The notes below the pieces were generated by a model that searched no databases, was not told where the DNA came from, and worked only from the letters and a program-made list of their open reading frames with translations. From the NCBI RefSeq assembly GCF_002872335.1, contig NZ_NJAG01000003.1, forward strand, positions 76,532 through 140,531: 64,000 nt of DNA. The letters run 5' to 3'. Below are positions 30,042-39,373 of the stretch, piece by piece (the stretch's first letter is position 1; every line of letters begins with the position of its first letter). This stretch comes from Siphonobacter sp. BAB-5405. GTDB taxonomy: Bacteria > Bacteroidota > Bacteroidia > Cytophagales > Spirosomataceae. The position numbers were made by a program, and so were the translations under genes.

Positions 30042-30923
30042 TTAAACCGTAGCAAAGCGGTAAAAGATGCCCAGCGGTAACTTTTTATGGAATGAATCGG
30101 GTAGGTACAGTTCCCCGAACTCCGGATTTTCGGTTTTCTCGAAAATTCGCAGAATCAGACTTTCGGCAATCAGGGCCGAAAAACTCAGGGAGTAAAGATT
30201 GATCAGAAAGAAGTGCTGTTGTGGATTCAGTAATTGCTTACAAAGTTTGAGTAACTCGTTGATTTGTTCTTCCAACACCCACTTCTCGCCGTCGGGACCG
30301 CGACCGTAGGCGGGCGGGTCCAGAATGATGCCATGATAGGTGTTGCCCCGACGAACTTCCCGCTTCACGAACTTCATGGCGTCTTCCACCATCCAGCGGA
30401 TATTTTCCAGATTGCTGAGTTCCATGTTTTCCCGTGACCAGCTAATGACCTGTTTTACCGAATCCACGTGCGTCACGTCAGCTCCGGCGGCCCGGGCTGC
30501 CAGCGAGGCCACACCCGTGTAGGCAAACAGGTTAAGGACTTTGGGTTTCTCTACGCCGAGTGCCCTGGTTTTCTGGTAGATGAATTCCCAGTTAGCGGCC
30601 TGCTCCGGAAACAGACCTACGTGTTTGAAGGAAGAGAGAGCCAGCTTGTAGGTAAGCTTCTGCGAACCCAGGGGGTAGGTGCCCGTCCAGCGGTCGGGCA
30701 TCCCCTGCTTCGTCAGCCATTCGCCGCGTTCGGAGTTGCCTTTTTCGCGTTTGAAGTACGCCTGGGCTTTGCTTTCCCATTCGGCATCCGACAGGGTTTT
30801 ATCCCAGATGGCCTGCGGTTCGGGGCGGGCCAGTACGTAGGCACCAAAGCGTTCTAATTTCTCGAAACCTCCGCAGTCAATCAGTTCGTAATCAGACCAG
30901 GGGGTGGGCGTCAGTAATTTCAT
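30042..30923 (-). CDS. SAM-dependent RNA methyltransferase-like protein
   Basis: A 293-aa protein starting MKLLTPTPWSDYELIDCGGFEKLERFG; an upstream in-frame start adds 23 residues without family character. A class I Rossmann methyltransferase core is present: motif I VLNLFAYTGVASLAAR, motif II ADVTHVDSVK, motif IV LDPPAYGRG. This is the PF10672 group related to the 23S rRNA methyltransferases RlmI/RlmK. The PUA domain of RlmI is lacking. The actual RNA target is not established. Monocistronic between the two-component genes and a hypothetical operon. Confidence 0.85.
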   Translation of the reverse strand: MKLLTPTPWSDYELIDCGGFEKLERFGAYVLARPEPQAIWDKTLSDAEWESKAQAYFKREKGNSERGEWLTKQGMPDRWTGTYPLGSQKLTYKLALSSFKHVGLFPEQAANWEFIYQKTRALGVEKPKVLNLFAYTGVASLAARAAGADVTHVDSVKQVISWSRENMELSNLENIRWMVEDAMKFVKREVRRGNTYHGIILDPPAYGRGPDGEKWVLEEQINELLKLCKQLLNPQQHFFLINLYSLSFSALIAESLILRIFEKTENPEFGELYLPDSFHKKLPLGIFYRFATV

Positions 30924-31091
30924 AAAGGTATTGTTTAGACAAGTTTTTTTGCTTGCCTTCAGTCTTTCAGGTTTAATCACACGTTCGTACAAGTTACCGA
31001 GCGTGCGGTTCGTTCATCGATGAACGTCTTACTTCTAAGGACTAACATAGGGCTACTATTCCTGAGAGAAGTTGATCGTTCATAGATAGGA

Positions 31092-31123
31092 AAAGGACTG
31101 ATGATTTACTTCATCAGTCCTTT
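31092..31123 (-). terminator. Hairpin after the 31.1-kb gene
   Basis: AAAGGACTGATGA (31092-31104) pairs exactly with TCATCAGTCCTTT (31111-31123). On the minus strand it comes 21 nt after the stop of the gene ending at 31144. Confidence 0.8.
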
Positions 31124-31143
31124 CGTATCGTATTCGAACAAAA

Positions 31144-32703
31144 TTAATACGCTACTTTATTGAGATAAAACACGTTCCGACGGCCTTCGGCATCGTTGGT
31201 GATGCGTTGGAAACCCCAGGCCAGGAAGTAGTTATCGTACCAGTAATCCAGATTATCGGTCGAGTTGCGACGAACCCGATCTCCATTGTTGCTCGTGGCA
31301 ATCGCCTGAGCTGTACCGTCTTCGAGCACCATACCGCCTTTGATACTTTTCGAGCGGAGGCTGCCTTTGTCACTGTACACCAGCGTTACCTGATCATTCT
31401 GGAGATTTACTTTTACCTTTTCCTTCAGGGACAGGGTTTTTACCTTGTCAATTTCAAAGCTGTTGTCCCAGACCAATGCTCCCTGCTGGTTGATACCTGC
31501 CACCACGGCGTGGGTATACTGCCAGCCATCAAACATCTGGGAACCGTTGTTATAGAAACCACGATTGCCGAAGTAGAAGGGATTCAGACTATACATCCCC
31601 CAACCCCAGCCGGGATAAAAACCACCCATCGGACCGCCCCAGGGCCCACCACCGTAACCCCAGGCGTTGCCATTATTACGGAAGGTAGCCTGGAAGGCTT
31701 CAGCAACCAGAATCAACTGTCCATCCTTCTGAATCAGATCGTGTAACAGTAATTGGGTATTCAGTTTCAGGTCGCTGCCTTTTTCCTTCTTGCGTTGAAC
31801 CTGACGCTCGCGACGCTCCTGGTCGCGGGGACTCAGGTACGAGAAGAAGTTTTTGAAATCCGTGAAGCTGTAATACTTCAGGGGCAGAATTTCGTTGTCG
31901 GTTACCTTACAGATGTAAATCCCCTGTACCATGCGGCCCTTCGTCTGCGACTGCATATTCCGGAAGCCATAGGTACCAATCATCAGATTCGTACCATCGG
32001 CCAGCGGGCTCAGGCGGCCATCGAGCAGGGCGTAATCTTCATCGGGGGTTACCACAATCTCCGAAAGCTGTTTTCCAGCATCGTCAAAGGATTTTACTAC
32101 AATCGAGTACTCCCGATTTTTCCGAACGGCGTAGGTGACGTTCACACGGTTGGTTACCGAATCTACGTCAATGGTCTGTACTTCGGCCTGACCTTTGAAG
32201 GAGGCATTCAGCAGTCGATTCTGACGCGTTTGCAGGTTCGTGTACGATAAGATGGGTTGCTCCCGAACCACACCGGCAATATAGACGCCGTCGTGGAAGG
32301 CTTTGAACTGGGAAATTTCCATTTTATCCACCGAATGAATTTCAAATTTTTCGGTGAAACCCGGACCCACGTATACCTTGATGATTTCGTACACATTACT
32401 CTTGTTCCGACTAAAAAGCAGATATACGCTTTTGCCGTCGTATGAATACGTGACGTATTCCAGGCCATCCGTAATCGTGCCATCTACCGACCAGCTACGA
32501 TCCAGATTGGTATCAAACCGATCGATGTGATACGAGTTTCGACCCGTTTGGGTGAGCAGCATCACGCCTTCCTGACCCACGGGTATCGTGAAAATATTGG
32601 CGGTAGACGTGGGAATGGGGATTTCAAGTCGCTTCTGTTGAGCGAATAGAGTAAAAGAGCCCAATATGAGGGCAAGGACAATAAGGGGGCTACGCATGTT
32701 CAT
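31144..32703 (-). CDS. Secreted hypothetical protein, propeller-like
   Basis: A 519-aa exported protein (signal RSPLIVLALILGSFTLFAQ; ATG 32703 or 32697 both possible). Repeating strands such as YVTYSYDGKSVYLLFSR and VQTIDVDSVTNRVNVTYAV suggest a beta-propeller-like fold. Near residues 350-400 sits an unusual Gly/Trp/Tyr/Pro-rich insert (WGYGGGPWGGPMGGFYPGW). I do not recognise a named family. Its start overlaps the stop of the upstream EVE gene by 8-14 nt, so the two are likely translationally coupled. Confidence 0.75.
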   Translation of the reverse strand: MNMRSPLIVLALILGSFTLFAQQKRLEIPIPTSTANIFTIPVGQEGVMLLTQTGRNSYHIDRFDTNLDRSWSVDGTITDGLEYVTYSYDGKSVYLLFSRNKSNVYEIIKVYVGPGFTEKFEIHSVDKMEISQFKAFHDGVYIAGVVREQPILSYTNLQTRQNRLLNASFKGQAEVQTIDVDSVTNRVNVTYAVRKNREYSIVVKSFDDAGKQLSEIVVTPDEDYALLDGRLSPLADGTNLMIGTYGFRNMQSQTKGRMVQGIYICKVTDNEILPLKYYSFTDFKNFFSYLSPRDQERRERQVQRKKEKGSDLKLNTQLLLHDLIQKDGQLILVAEAFQATFRNNGNAWGYGGGPWGGPMGGFYPGWGWGMYSLNPFYFGNRGFYNNGSQMFDGWQYTHAVVAGINQQGALVWDNSFEIDKVKTLSLKEKVKVNLQNDQVTLVYSDKGSLRSKSIKGGMVLEDGTAQAIATSNNGDRVRRNSTDNLDYWYDNYFLAWGFQRITNDAEGRRNVFYLNKVAY

Positions 32704-33103
32704 GGCCTAATCCAACGATGATATCAAATTCTTCGGGCCGGACGGGGGAAACCGATAAGCGTGACTGACGGATCAGGGCAATGTTTTGCAGGCGGGTATC
32801 GGCTTTGATGGTTTCCAGCGTGACGCTTCGGGGAAGCTTCTCGACGGGCTCCAGATCCACGACTACCCAGCGGTCATCCTCCGTTGTGGGGTCGGGATAC
32901 GCCTCACGTACCACTTTAGCAATGCCTACAATTTCTTTTCCTTCGTTTGAATGATAAAATAACACCAAATCTCCGACTGCCATCGCCTTCAGGTTATTAC
33001 GAGCCTGAAAGTTTCGTACACCATCCCAGACGCCTCGCTTTTCTTTAACGAAATCATTCCAGGAATATTTAAAAGGTTCGGATTTGACGAGCCAAAAATT
33101 CAT
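32690..33103 (-). CDS. EVE-domain protein
   Basis: A 137-aa protein covering a complete EVE domain (PUA-like fold; thymocyte nuclear protein 1 family). Start MNFWLVKSEP is chosen because it is the family N-terminus. Diagnostic are WDGVRNFQARNNL (about 27-39), GDLVLFYHSN and the final IVGLGH. EVE domains bind modified bases in DNA or RNA. It overlaps the following secreted-protein gene, an odd partner, so coupling may be only spatial. Confidence 0.9.
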   Translation of the reverse strand: MNFWLVKSEPFKYSWNDFVKEKRGVWDGVRNFQARNNLKAMAVGDLVLFYHSNEGKEIVGIAKVVREAYPDPTTEDDRWVVVDLEPVEKLPRSVTLETIKADTRLQNIALIRQSRLSVSPVRPEEFDIIVGLGHEHA

Positions 33104-33154
33104 GAATTTTACAATTGGGGGAATTAGCAGCAAAAAGGCAAGCCCGATCGCTCG

Positions 33155-33568
33155 TTACAGGACCTTCAGAATGAGGGCATCCTTGGCGAGAATCAGTACT
33201 TCGTAGCGTAATACCGTAGGGATCCGCTGACCCGCTTCCGTGTAGTTAAGGGTCAGTTCTTTCACGGAATTACCGTTCATTACTACCGTATAGCTGCCTT
33301 TGTACGGGGTAAGCTTGTTGTTTTTAATGACTGAAACCTGTACGTCATTTTCACTAAAAGTAAACGTCTGACGGTCTTTGGTAGTCGGGAATTTGTAATC
33401 GGCATTGCGATAAATCAGGCGACCTTCGGTATCTTCTTCGTCGGAGTGTTTCCAGGTTTGACGCAGATAACTCAGCTCATCCCGGTCCTGTGGATCACTC
33501 GTATCCCGGCAACTGCCCAAAAGAGTCACAAGAGCCGTAAACAGCAAAATGGATTTCAGATAGTTCAT
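33155..33568 (-). CDS. Lipoprotein of unknown function
   Basis: A 137-aa protein with a lipobox LLGSC (lipidated Cys20) after MNYLKSILLFTALVT. The mature part has a DxxDRDELSYLRQTWKHSDEE segment followed by beta-strands, a lipocalin-like size and pattern often annotated only as hypothetical in Cytophagales. No catalytic motif. It sits 51 nt upstream of the EVE gene on the same strand, and a 7-nt-period repeat lies just upstream of its start. Confidence 0.75.
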   Translation of the reverse strand: MNYLKSILLFTALVTLLGSCRDTSDPQDRDELSYLRQTWKHSDEEDTEGRLIYRNADYKFPTTKDRQTFTFSENDVQVSVIKNNKLTPYKGSYTVVMNGNSVKELTLNYTEAGQRIPTVLRYEVLILAKDALILKVL

Positions 33569-33573
33569 ACGTT

Positions 33574-33727
33574 CAGTTTTCAGTGGTTAGTTTTCTGTTT
33601 TCAGTATTACTTACCAGTTAGCATAAGAGCAGATTTATGGCCGTGCCAACATCGATTCAGTCATAGATACGTAATAAAGTAGTACCAGAGCATGTACTGA
33701 AAACAGAAAACTGTCAACCGTAAACTA
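33574..33727. repeat. 7-nt-period inverted element between menB and lipoprotein genes
   Basis: Left arm CAGTTTT, CAGTGGT, TAGTTTT, CTGTTTT, CAGTATT in perfect register from 33574. Right arm ACTGAAA, ACAGAAA, ACTGTCA, ACCGTAA, ACTA (33696-33727), ending at the menB stop. About 85 nt of unrelated sequence separates the arms. Confidence 0.75.
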
Positions 33728-34582
33728 TTAAGGGAACTGCGGGAATTTCCGGAAATCGGGTTTGCGTCTTTCCAGGAACGAACGCTGCCCTTCCTTGGCT
33801 TCGTCGCTGAGGTAGTACAGCAGGGTGGCGTTACCGGCCAGCTCCTGAATACCCGCCTGTCCGTCCAGGTCGGCGTTGAACGAAGACTTGAGCATCCGCA
33901 GAGCGATGGGGCTGTTTGCCAGAATCTTACGGCACCATTCTACCGTTGTTTCTTCCAATTTTTCGATGGGTACCACCTTATTGACCAGGCCCATGGACAG
34001 AGCATCCTGAGCGTCATACTGATCGCAGAGGTACCAGATTTCACGGGCTTTTTTCTGACCCACGATACGGGCCAGGTAGCTGGCACCGAAACCGCCGTCG
34101 AAGCTTCCCACTTTCGGTCCCGTTTGGCCAAACCGGGCGTTTTCCGCCGCAATACTCAGGTCACAGATTACGTGCAGGACGTGTCCGCCACCGATGGCCC
34201 ATCCGGCTACCATTGCAATGACGGGTTTAGGAATCGAACGAATCTGACGCTGTAAATCCAGGACGTTCAGACGGGGAACGGAATCTTCGCCCACGTAGCC
34301 ACCGTGACCACGTACCGACTGGTCGCCGCCCGAGCAGAACGCCCGACCGCCTTCACCCGTCAGAATGATTACGCCGACCCGCGTATCCTGACGGGCCAGT
34401 TCCATCGCTTCAATCATTTCATTGACCGTCAGGGGCGTAAAGGCATTATGTACCTCTGGACGGTTGATCGAAATCATCGCGATTCCTTCGTAGTACAAAT
34501 AGCGGATTTCGCGGTATTCTTTAATCGGTTCCCAGGGCAGTTGCCAGGAAAGGATCGGAGCAGTTTTCGGATTATTACTCAT
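33728..34582 (-). CDS. menB: 1,4-dihydroxy-2-naphthoyl-CoA synthase
   Basis: Closes the second ring in menaquinone synthesis, converting o-succinylbenzoyl-CoA to 1,4-dihydroxy-2-naphthoyl-CoA. The protein is 284 aa of the crotonase fold, with [12 protein letters not shown], the oxyanion-hole [13 protein letters not shown] and the MenB-specific block [14 protein letters not shown]. The characteristic C-terminus [11 protein letters not shown] is present. It lies 38 nt downstream of a DUF2452 gene on the same strand. The other men gene in this window, menE, is 14 kb away, so the pathway is dispersed. Confidence 0.97.
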   Translation of the reverse strand: MSNNPKTAPILSWQLPWEPIKEYREIRYLYYEGIAMISINRPEVHNAFTPLTVNEMIEAMELARQDTRVGVIILTGEGGRAFCSGGDQSVRGHGGYVGEDSVPRLNVLDLQRQIRSIPKPVIAMVAGWAIGGGHVLHVICDLSIAAENARFGQTGPKVGSFDGGFGASYLARIVGQKKAREIWYLCDQYDAQDALSMGLVNKVVPIEKLEETTVEWCRKILANSPIALRMLKSSFNADLDGQAGIQELAGNATLLYYLSDEAKEGQRSFLERRKPDFRKFPQFP

Positions 34583-34620
34583 TACTTCGTGATTTTCAAG
34601 ATGAAGTCTTTACGCAGCGA

Positions 34621-35103
34621 CTAGATTTCAACGCGTTCTTCGTCGCCTTCGTCGTTATAAAACAGTACATCCCAGGTGTGATCGTACAGCATCGTTACCT
34701 GAGCTACGTAGCGGTTATATTTAAAGGAACGCCCCCATTCGTGCGGAGCCACCAGCGAGAGCAGGTCTGAGCCATCCGCTTTTTCGTACAGATACATGGT
34801 CTGACCAATGAAGGGCTCAAAGTTAATCGCCGCCGTATAGACCCGTTCCGAAACTTCCACCCGCTTCTGAATGGCCTTGGCCTGATCCAGCAGGGTTTTC
34901 ATTTGGCCGGCGAGCTGATCGTACTGCTTGCCCGTCTGCTGCCGCATGGCGGTCAGAGCTTTGGCTTTGATTTTTCCCTCGTCTTCGGGACGAATGACGG
35001 CACTGCCCGCGTTATGGGCGTAGGGAAGGAGACCGGGATTTTCGGCTACCTTGTCTGGGTTAATGGGGTTTTCGAACGCCCCTGCTTCCGTGTTTTCCGG
35101 CAT
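34621..35103 (-). CDS. DUF2452 domain protein
   Basis: A 160-aa cytoplasmic protein starting MPENTEAGAFENPINPDKVAENPG, the DUF2452 pattern. It continues with a central helical segment (MRQQTGKQYDQLAGQMKTLLDQAKAIQKRVEVSERVY in outline) and a C-terminal beta part with APHEWGR. An upstream ATG adds 11 atypical residues and is rejected. Function of the family is unknown. Likely cotranscribed with menB, which follows after 38 nt. Confidence 0.82.
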   Translation of the reverse strand: MPENTEAGAFENPINPDKVAENPGLLPYAHNAGSAVIRPEDEGKIKAKALTAMRQQTGKQYDQLAGQMKTLLDQAKAIQKRVEVSERVYTAAINFEPFIGQTMYLYEKADGSDLLSLVAPHEWGRSFKYNRYVAQVTMLYDHTWDVLFYNDEGDEERVEI

Positions 35104-35266
35104 AGTACCGATGGTTTTTAGTAGAAAAACGCCCAAAAATACGGATTGTTTGGCAGGAAATGGGAAAGGAGAGACAGGAATCGAAAGGAAGCAGGCAAAG
35201 AAGCCCGTATAGAAAGCGTAAAAATTTCGCTAGTGCGTGGAATATCAATTGAAAAGCCCTGAAAAG

Positions 35267-35626
35267 TTAGGAAGTTCGTTCTTTCACGACCCGGCGGGAT
35301 GGGCGGGGAGCCTTACATTCACCGTTCTGCACGGTCAGATTATGGTCATAAAATTCAAGAGCCCGGTGCAGCGTTCGTTGATTAACGGCGACGAGGTACG
35401 GCTGTTTTCCCGGCGTTTGTACCAGCCGGGCATCCAGTTTGTAAATGGTTCCTTCCGGAAACTGACGCAGTAAACGCAGCGGACAACGGACGGACAAATC
35501 GCCCGGAACCCGCTGATTGGTAATGGTTTTCAGCCGGGGCCGATTCCGGCGGGAATCGAAAACCACTTGAGCAAACAGGTCAATAAAAAAACGACGTTCG
35601 TCAGCGGGTAAGAAAGATAATTGCAT
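35267..35626 (-). CDS. Hypothetical basic protein
   Basis: A 119-aa protein rich in Arg, without signal peptide or transmembrane segment. Short recognisable stretches (LPADERRFFIDLF at the N-terminus, EFYDHNLTVQNGEC near the end) do not point to a family I know. A good promoter match 24 nt upstream supports it as an expressed gene. Confidence 0.6.
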   Translation of the reverse strand: MQLSFLPADERRFFIDLFAQVVFDSRRNRPRLKTITNQRVPGDLSVRCPLRLLRQFPEGTIYKLDARLVQTPGKQPYLVAVNQRTLHRALEFYDHNLTVQNGECKAPRPSRRVVKERTS

Positions 35627-35649
35627 GGGTTACGCGTAATAAATCATTG

Positions 35650-35680
35650 CAAATATACGCCGTAACTGCCCTGAAATCAA
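35650..35680 (-). promoter_or_regulatory. Bacteroidota-type promoter of the 119-aa gene
   Basis: On the minus strand: TTG (35680-35678), a 20-nt spacer, then TATATTTG (35657-35650), matching TTTG-N19-TAnnTTTG within normal spacing. The predicted transcript start lies about 20 nt before the ATG. Confidence 0.55.
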
Positions 35681-35779
35681 CTCTTTGGCTGGATTTGCCC
35701 GCAGTTTTTATCAAAGCGGGGTGGGCTAGTTTTCTTGGGTAAATGAGTTAAAGGGAACGAAGGGAATCACTGGATTGCG

Positions 35780-35787
35780 TATCTTTG
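35780..35787 (+). promoter_or_regulatory. Candidate -7 box of folD
   Basis: TATCTTTG, an exact TAnnTTTG match, 37 nt before the folD ATG. The -33 element is not obvious. Confidence 0.45.
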
Positions 35788-35824
35788 GGTTTGATTTTCG
35801 TTTTACTATTTAGAGCAGAATATT

Positions 35825-36709
35825 ATGCAATTGATTGACGGCAAAGCTGTTGCCTCCCATTTCAAGGCCCAGATCGCCGAAGAAGTACAACAATTGAAAG
35901 CTCAATCCGGCAAAACGCCCCATCTGGTGGCGATTTTGGTGGGCAGTAATGGAGCTTCCGAAACCTACGTCGCTCACAAAGTCAAAGCCTGTGCAGAACT
36001 GGGGTTTGAGTCGACGCTGGTTCGGTTTGACGAATCGGTAACGGAAGCCGAACTGCTTGATAAAGTCCGCGAAATCAACGAAAATCCGGACATGGACGGT
36101 CTGATCGTCCAGCTACCTCTGCCGGTTCACATCAATCCTGATGCCGTGATGGAAACGATTCATCCGGCAAAAGATGTGGACGGCTTTCACCCCATCAATA
36201 TCGGCCGCATGGCCAAAGGCCTGCCCGCCTATATTTCAGCTACGCCTCAGGGTTGCCTGATGCTGCTGGAACATTACGGCATCGAAACGGCGGGTAAACA
36301 TTGCGTCGTCGTGGGCCGCAGCCAGATTGTAGGTTTACCGATGAGCATTCTGATGCAACGCAATACGTATCCGGGTAACTGTACCGTAACGATCACGCAC
36401 TCCAAAACCAAAAATCTGGCCGAAATCTGCCGTCAGGCGGATATTCTGGTAGGGGCTCTGGGTCGCCCGGAATTCATTACGGCGGATATGGTAAAAGAAG
36501 GAGCCGTAGTACTGGACGTAGGCCTCGAACGCGTACCGGATGCCAGCAAAAAATCGGGTTTCTCGCTGAAGGGAGACGTTAAATTTGATGAAGTGGCTCC
36601 CAAGACCAGCTTTATCACGCCCGTACCCGGTGGCGTTGGTCAAATGACCATTATTTCACTGATGCAAAACACGCTTTTGGCAGCCAAAGGCAGCATTTAT
36701 AAAAAGTAA
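35825..36709 (+). CDS. folD: Bifunctional methylenetetrahydrofolate dehydrogenase/cyclohydrolase
   Basis: Interconverts 5,10-methylene-, methenyl- and 10-formyl-tetrahydrofolate using NADP. The 294-aa size is normal. Catalytic Y48 and K52 lie in the ETYVAHK segment; the folate-site [10 protein letters not shown] and DVDGFHP and the Rossmann segment [13 protein letters not shown] are present, as is the end [10 protein letters not shown] promoter-like box precedes it. The downstream SGNH genes begin 95 nt later on the same strand but belong to a different process. Confidence 0.98.
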   Translation: MQLIDGKAVASHFKAQIAEEVQQLKAQSGKTPHLVAILVGSNGASETYVAHKVKACAELGFESTLVRFDESVTEAELLDKVREINENPDMDGLIVQLPLPVHINPDAVMETIHPAKDVDGFHPINIGRMAKGLPAYISATPQGCLMLLEHYGIETAGKHCVVVGRSQIVGLPMSILMQRNTYPGNCTVTITHSKTKNLAEICRQADILVGALGRPEFITADMVKEGAVVLDVGLERVPDASKKSGFSLKGDVKFDEVAPKTSFITPVPGGVGQMTIISLMQNTLLAAKGSIYKK

Positions 36710-36804
36710 TGTTCGTTTGCGGGCTTCCAACCGATTCATTTGAATCACCACGGAAGTCCGCAAATGATTAGGTATTCTTCACCCAACTCCGTATCTAATT
36801 TTTC

Positions 36805-38298
36805 ATGGCCTCCAATTCGTTGCGGCAGGTTCCTGTATTGACCTTGTTGCTGGTGGCTGGTTTAGTGGCCTTTTCGTATGTACCCGAGAGGGTTTGGAGC
36901 GATATAAATCTGAAACCAGTTCGATTGTTTTCGTCTATTCAGGAAGATACGAAGCCCTCGCCACCTTTGTCTCTTGCTAAAAAAACGCCCTCGGCAAAAA
37001 CTGCACCGAAGGCTGAAGAGCCCGTGGCCGTACAGAAACATCAGTTACCCTGTCCAGCCGGCATTACCTGTATTGAGGATTACGACAGTACGGGACAGGG
37101 ACTCAAGCAGATTATGAAAGCCCTGAGTGAAGAGGCTCAGACCAGACCCGTACGCATTGCCTTTTTCGGCGATTCCTTTATTGAGGGTGATATGTTATGC
37201 GGCGATTTTCGGGATACGCTACAAGCTTTATTCGGCGGGCGGGGCGTGGGCTACGTACCCCTCACGTCGCCCGTAGCCAATTTTCGGGCGACCATCCGCC
37301 ATCAGTTCCGGAATTTCAAAACGTATTCTGTACTACAAAAGCAGCAGGGAAGTCCCGCCCTGGGTGTATCCGGATACAGCTTTATTCCGGAAGGAAACAA
37401 CGTCGTGAATTACAGTACCGGGCGGCCCTTTGGGGCGAGTCACTTCGATCGCGTGCGGGTCTTTTATCAGGCGGATCGGAGCAGTGCTCTGCGGTACACT
37501 TTCGGGTCACAACCGGAGCAGGCGGATACCCTGACAGCCCACTCCAGGCTGACCGAGCATGACGTGGCGGCAGCGGGGAGTCAGGTTCGGTTTTCGTTCG
37601 GTAGCGGCCTGACCCTGTACGGCCTAAGCTTCGAGTCGGATCACGGCGTGTACGTGGACAATTTCAGTATTCGGGGAAATTCGGGTTGGGGTTTGCTGGG
37701 GGTGTCGGAATCGATGTACCAGCAGTTTAACAGCCTGCAGCATTACAAACTCGTCATTCTGCAATATGGCTTAAATGTCATTCAGCCGAATACGACGCAA
37801 CTGGGCTGGTACGTTCCCAAAATGATGGCGGCCATCGAACGAATCAAAAAAGGTTTTCCGGAAGCCAGCATTTTAATCATCGGTGTATCGGACCGGAGCA
37901 TGCGACAGGCGGACTCCTACGTTTCTTTTCCCAGTATCCCGTACCTGATCGAAGCCCAACGCGGCATGTCCCGCAAAACGGGCGTAACCTTTTGGAACCT
38001 CTGGGAAGCTATGGGTGGGGAAGGCTCAATGGTCAAGTACGTAAATGCGGGGCTGGCCAATAAAGATTACACGCACCTGAAATACGCTGGTGGCCGCAAG
38101 ATTGCCCGTTTGCTGGCCAAAGCCCTCTTGTTTGAAAAGAAAAAATATGATCAGAATCTTACGACTGAGCCTGCTGCTATGCGTACTGCTGCCCAACGCT
38201 CAGGCTCAGACAGCTCTCGTCAACGTATTGTCTCCCAGCATCGAGACCTCCGGAACCAACGCGATCCAGCAGGTCGAAAGCCTGAATCCGTTTTTTGA
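36805..38298 (+). CDS. SGNH/GDSL hydrolase 1 of an O-acylation operon (possible 3' frameshift)
   Basis: An exported protein with one N-terminal transmembrane/signal helix (about residues 9-25), a Pro/Lys-rich linker to about 80, and an SGNH hydrolase domain. Block I is FFGDSFIEGD with nucleophile S124, Gly/Asn blocks are near QYGLN (N324), and the catalytic dyad is D421-x-x-H424 in KDYTHLKYAGG. The domain ends near residue 446. As read, the frame runs 50 residues further, overlapping the next gene by 152 nt with low-complexity, basic sequence. A run of six A (38140-38145) precedes TATGA; one more A would end the protein at TGA 38148-38150, giving a standard ATGA stop/start overlap. So the tail is probably an artefact of a base lost in the A-run. 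Probable partner of the MBOAT protein encoded downstream. Confidence 0.85.
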   Translation: MASNSLRQVPVLTLLLVAGLVAFSYVPERVWSDINLKPVRLFSSIQEDTKPSPPLSLAKKTPSAKTAPKAEEPVAVQKHQLPCPAGITCIEDYDSTGQGLKQIMKALSEEAQTRPVRIAFFGDSFIEGDMLCGDFRDTLQALFGGRGVGYVPLTSPVANFRATIRHQFRNFKTYSVLQKQQGSPALGVSGYSFIPEGNNVVNYSTGRPFGASHFDRVRVFYQADRSSALRYTFGSQPEQADTLTAHSRLTEHDVAAAGSQVRFSFGSGLTLYGLSFESDHGVYVDNFSIRGNSGWGLLGVSESMYQQFNSLQHYKLVILQYGLNVIQPNTTQLGWYVPKMMAAIERIKKGFPEASILIIGVSDRSMRQADSYVSFPSIPYLIEAQRGMSRKTGVTFWNLWEAMGGEGSMVKYVNAGLANKDYTHLKYAGGRKIARLLAKALLFEKKKYDQNLTTEPAAMRTAAQRSGSDSSRQRIVSQHRDLRNQRDPAGRKPESVF

Positions 38299-39373
38299 TG
38301 CTCTGGCGGAGTTAAAGGCAAAGCAGCAGGGCGTTGTCAATATTCTGCACATTGGCGATTCCCACCTGCAGGCTGATTTCCTGACCAATACCGTTCGGAA
38401 ACAGTTTCAGTACGAGTTTGGGAATGCCGGACGGGGCCTGGTTGTGCCCCTGCACGTGGCCCGTACCAACGAACCCCATACCTACCGTACCAACAGTGAT
38501 GCCATCTGGCAAGCCAGACGCTGCGTTTTTCCGGACGGAGATTTGCCGATCGGAATCGGAGGCGTAACCATTCGGAATACCTATCCGGGTAAACGAATGA
38601 ACGTACAGATTCGCTCGGACTCGGCTCTGGGGTATCAGTTTGACCGGCTAAAACTTTTCTGTCTGCGGGATACCAACAGTTACGATTTCAACATTCTGGA
38701 TGCTTCGGGAGCCGTGATGGCTTCCGTACAAACGTCCGGCGGAACGGAGGGACAACTGCCGATTTTAGTGGATCTCAACGAACTCAACGATGAGTTTTCG
38801 CTGGAATCCGTACAGACAAAAGCCGGACAAAACCATGCGACGTTGTTTGGGTTCAGTCTGGAAAATGGTCAGCCTGGCGTGCTGTATCACTCGGTAGGGG
38901 TAAACGGGGCTCAGTTCTCCCACTACCGCGATGCCCAGTATTTTGCCGAACAAACCCAAGGACTCGATCCGCAGCTTATTCTGGTTTCGCTGGGTACCAA
39001 CGAGGCCCATAGTGCAGCTCTGACCATGACGGAGTTTTACGCGAACATCGATGCGTTGGTACAGGCCCTGCGAAAGTCGAATCCGCAGGCTACGATTTTA
39101 CTGACCACGCCCGCTGATTCGTACAAGCGTCGCACGCACGCCAATCCGAAAATGGCGGAAGTACGCCAGACCATCCTGAACTACGCCAGCGAACATCACC
39201 TGCCGTGCTGGGATCTGTATGGAATTACGGGACCAGCCGCGTTCTGGAAAAAAAATCATCTGATTACGAGCGACGGTGTTCATTACAACCGCAAAGGCTA
39301 CGAATTGCAGGGAAATTTACTGTATCAGGCTTTAATGCAAGCCTTCAACGATTATGCCACCCATCGACTTTAG
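38147..39373 (+). CDS. SGNH/GDSL hydrolase 2 of the O-acylation operon
   Basis: A 408-aa secreted protein. Start ATG 38147 gives the signal peptide MIRILRLSLLLCVLLPNAQAQ; the frame is open earlier but without a signal sequence. The SGNH domain shows HIGDSHLQAD (S72), SLGTNEAH (N285) and SDGVHYNRKGY (D376, H379). It shares the same layout as SGNH 1 but is clearly diverged. It resembles AlgJ/AlgX- and PatB-like enzymes that transfer or remove acetyl groups on exported polysaccharide. It overlaps the MBOAT gene start by 20 nt, suggesting coupled translation. Confidence 0.9.
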   Translation: MIRILRLSLLLCVLLPNAQAQTALVNVLSPSIETSGTNAIQQVESLNPFFDALAELKAKQQGVVNILHIGDSHLQADFLTNTVRKQFQYEFGNAGRGLVVPLHVARTNEPHTYRTNSDAIWQARRCVFPDGDLPIGIGGVTIRNTYPGKRMNVQIRSDSALGYQFDRLKLFCLRDTNSYDFNILDASGAVMASVQTSGGTEGQLPILVDLNELNDEFSLESVQTKAGQNHATLFGFSLENGQPGVLYHSVGVNGAQFSHYRDAQYFAEQTQGLDPQLILVSLGTNEAHSAALTMTEFYANIDALVQALRKSNPQATILLTTPADSYKRRTHANPKMAEVRQTILNYASEHHLPCWDLYGITGPAAFWKKNHLITSDGVHYNRKGYELQGNLLYQALMQAFNDYATHRL

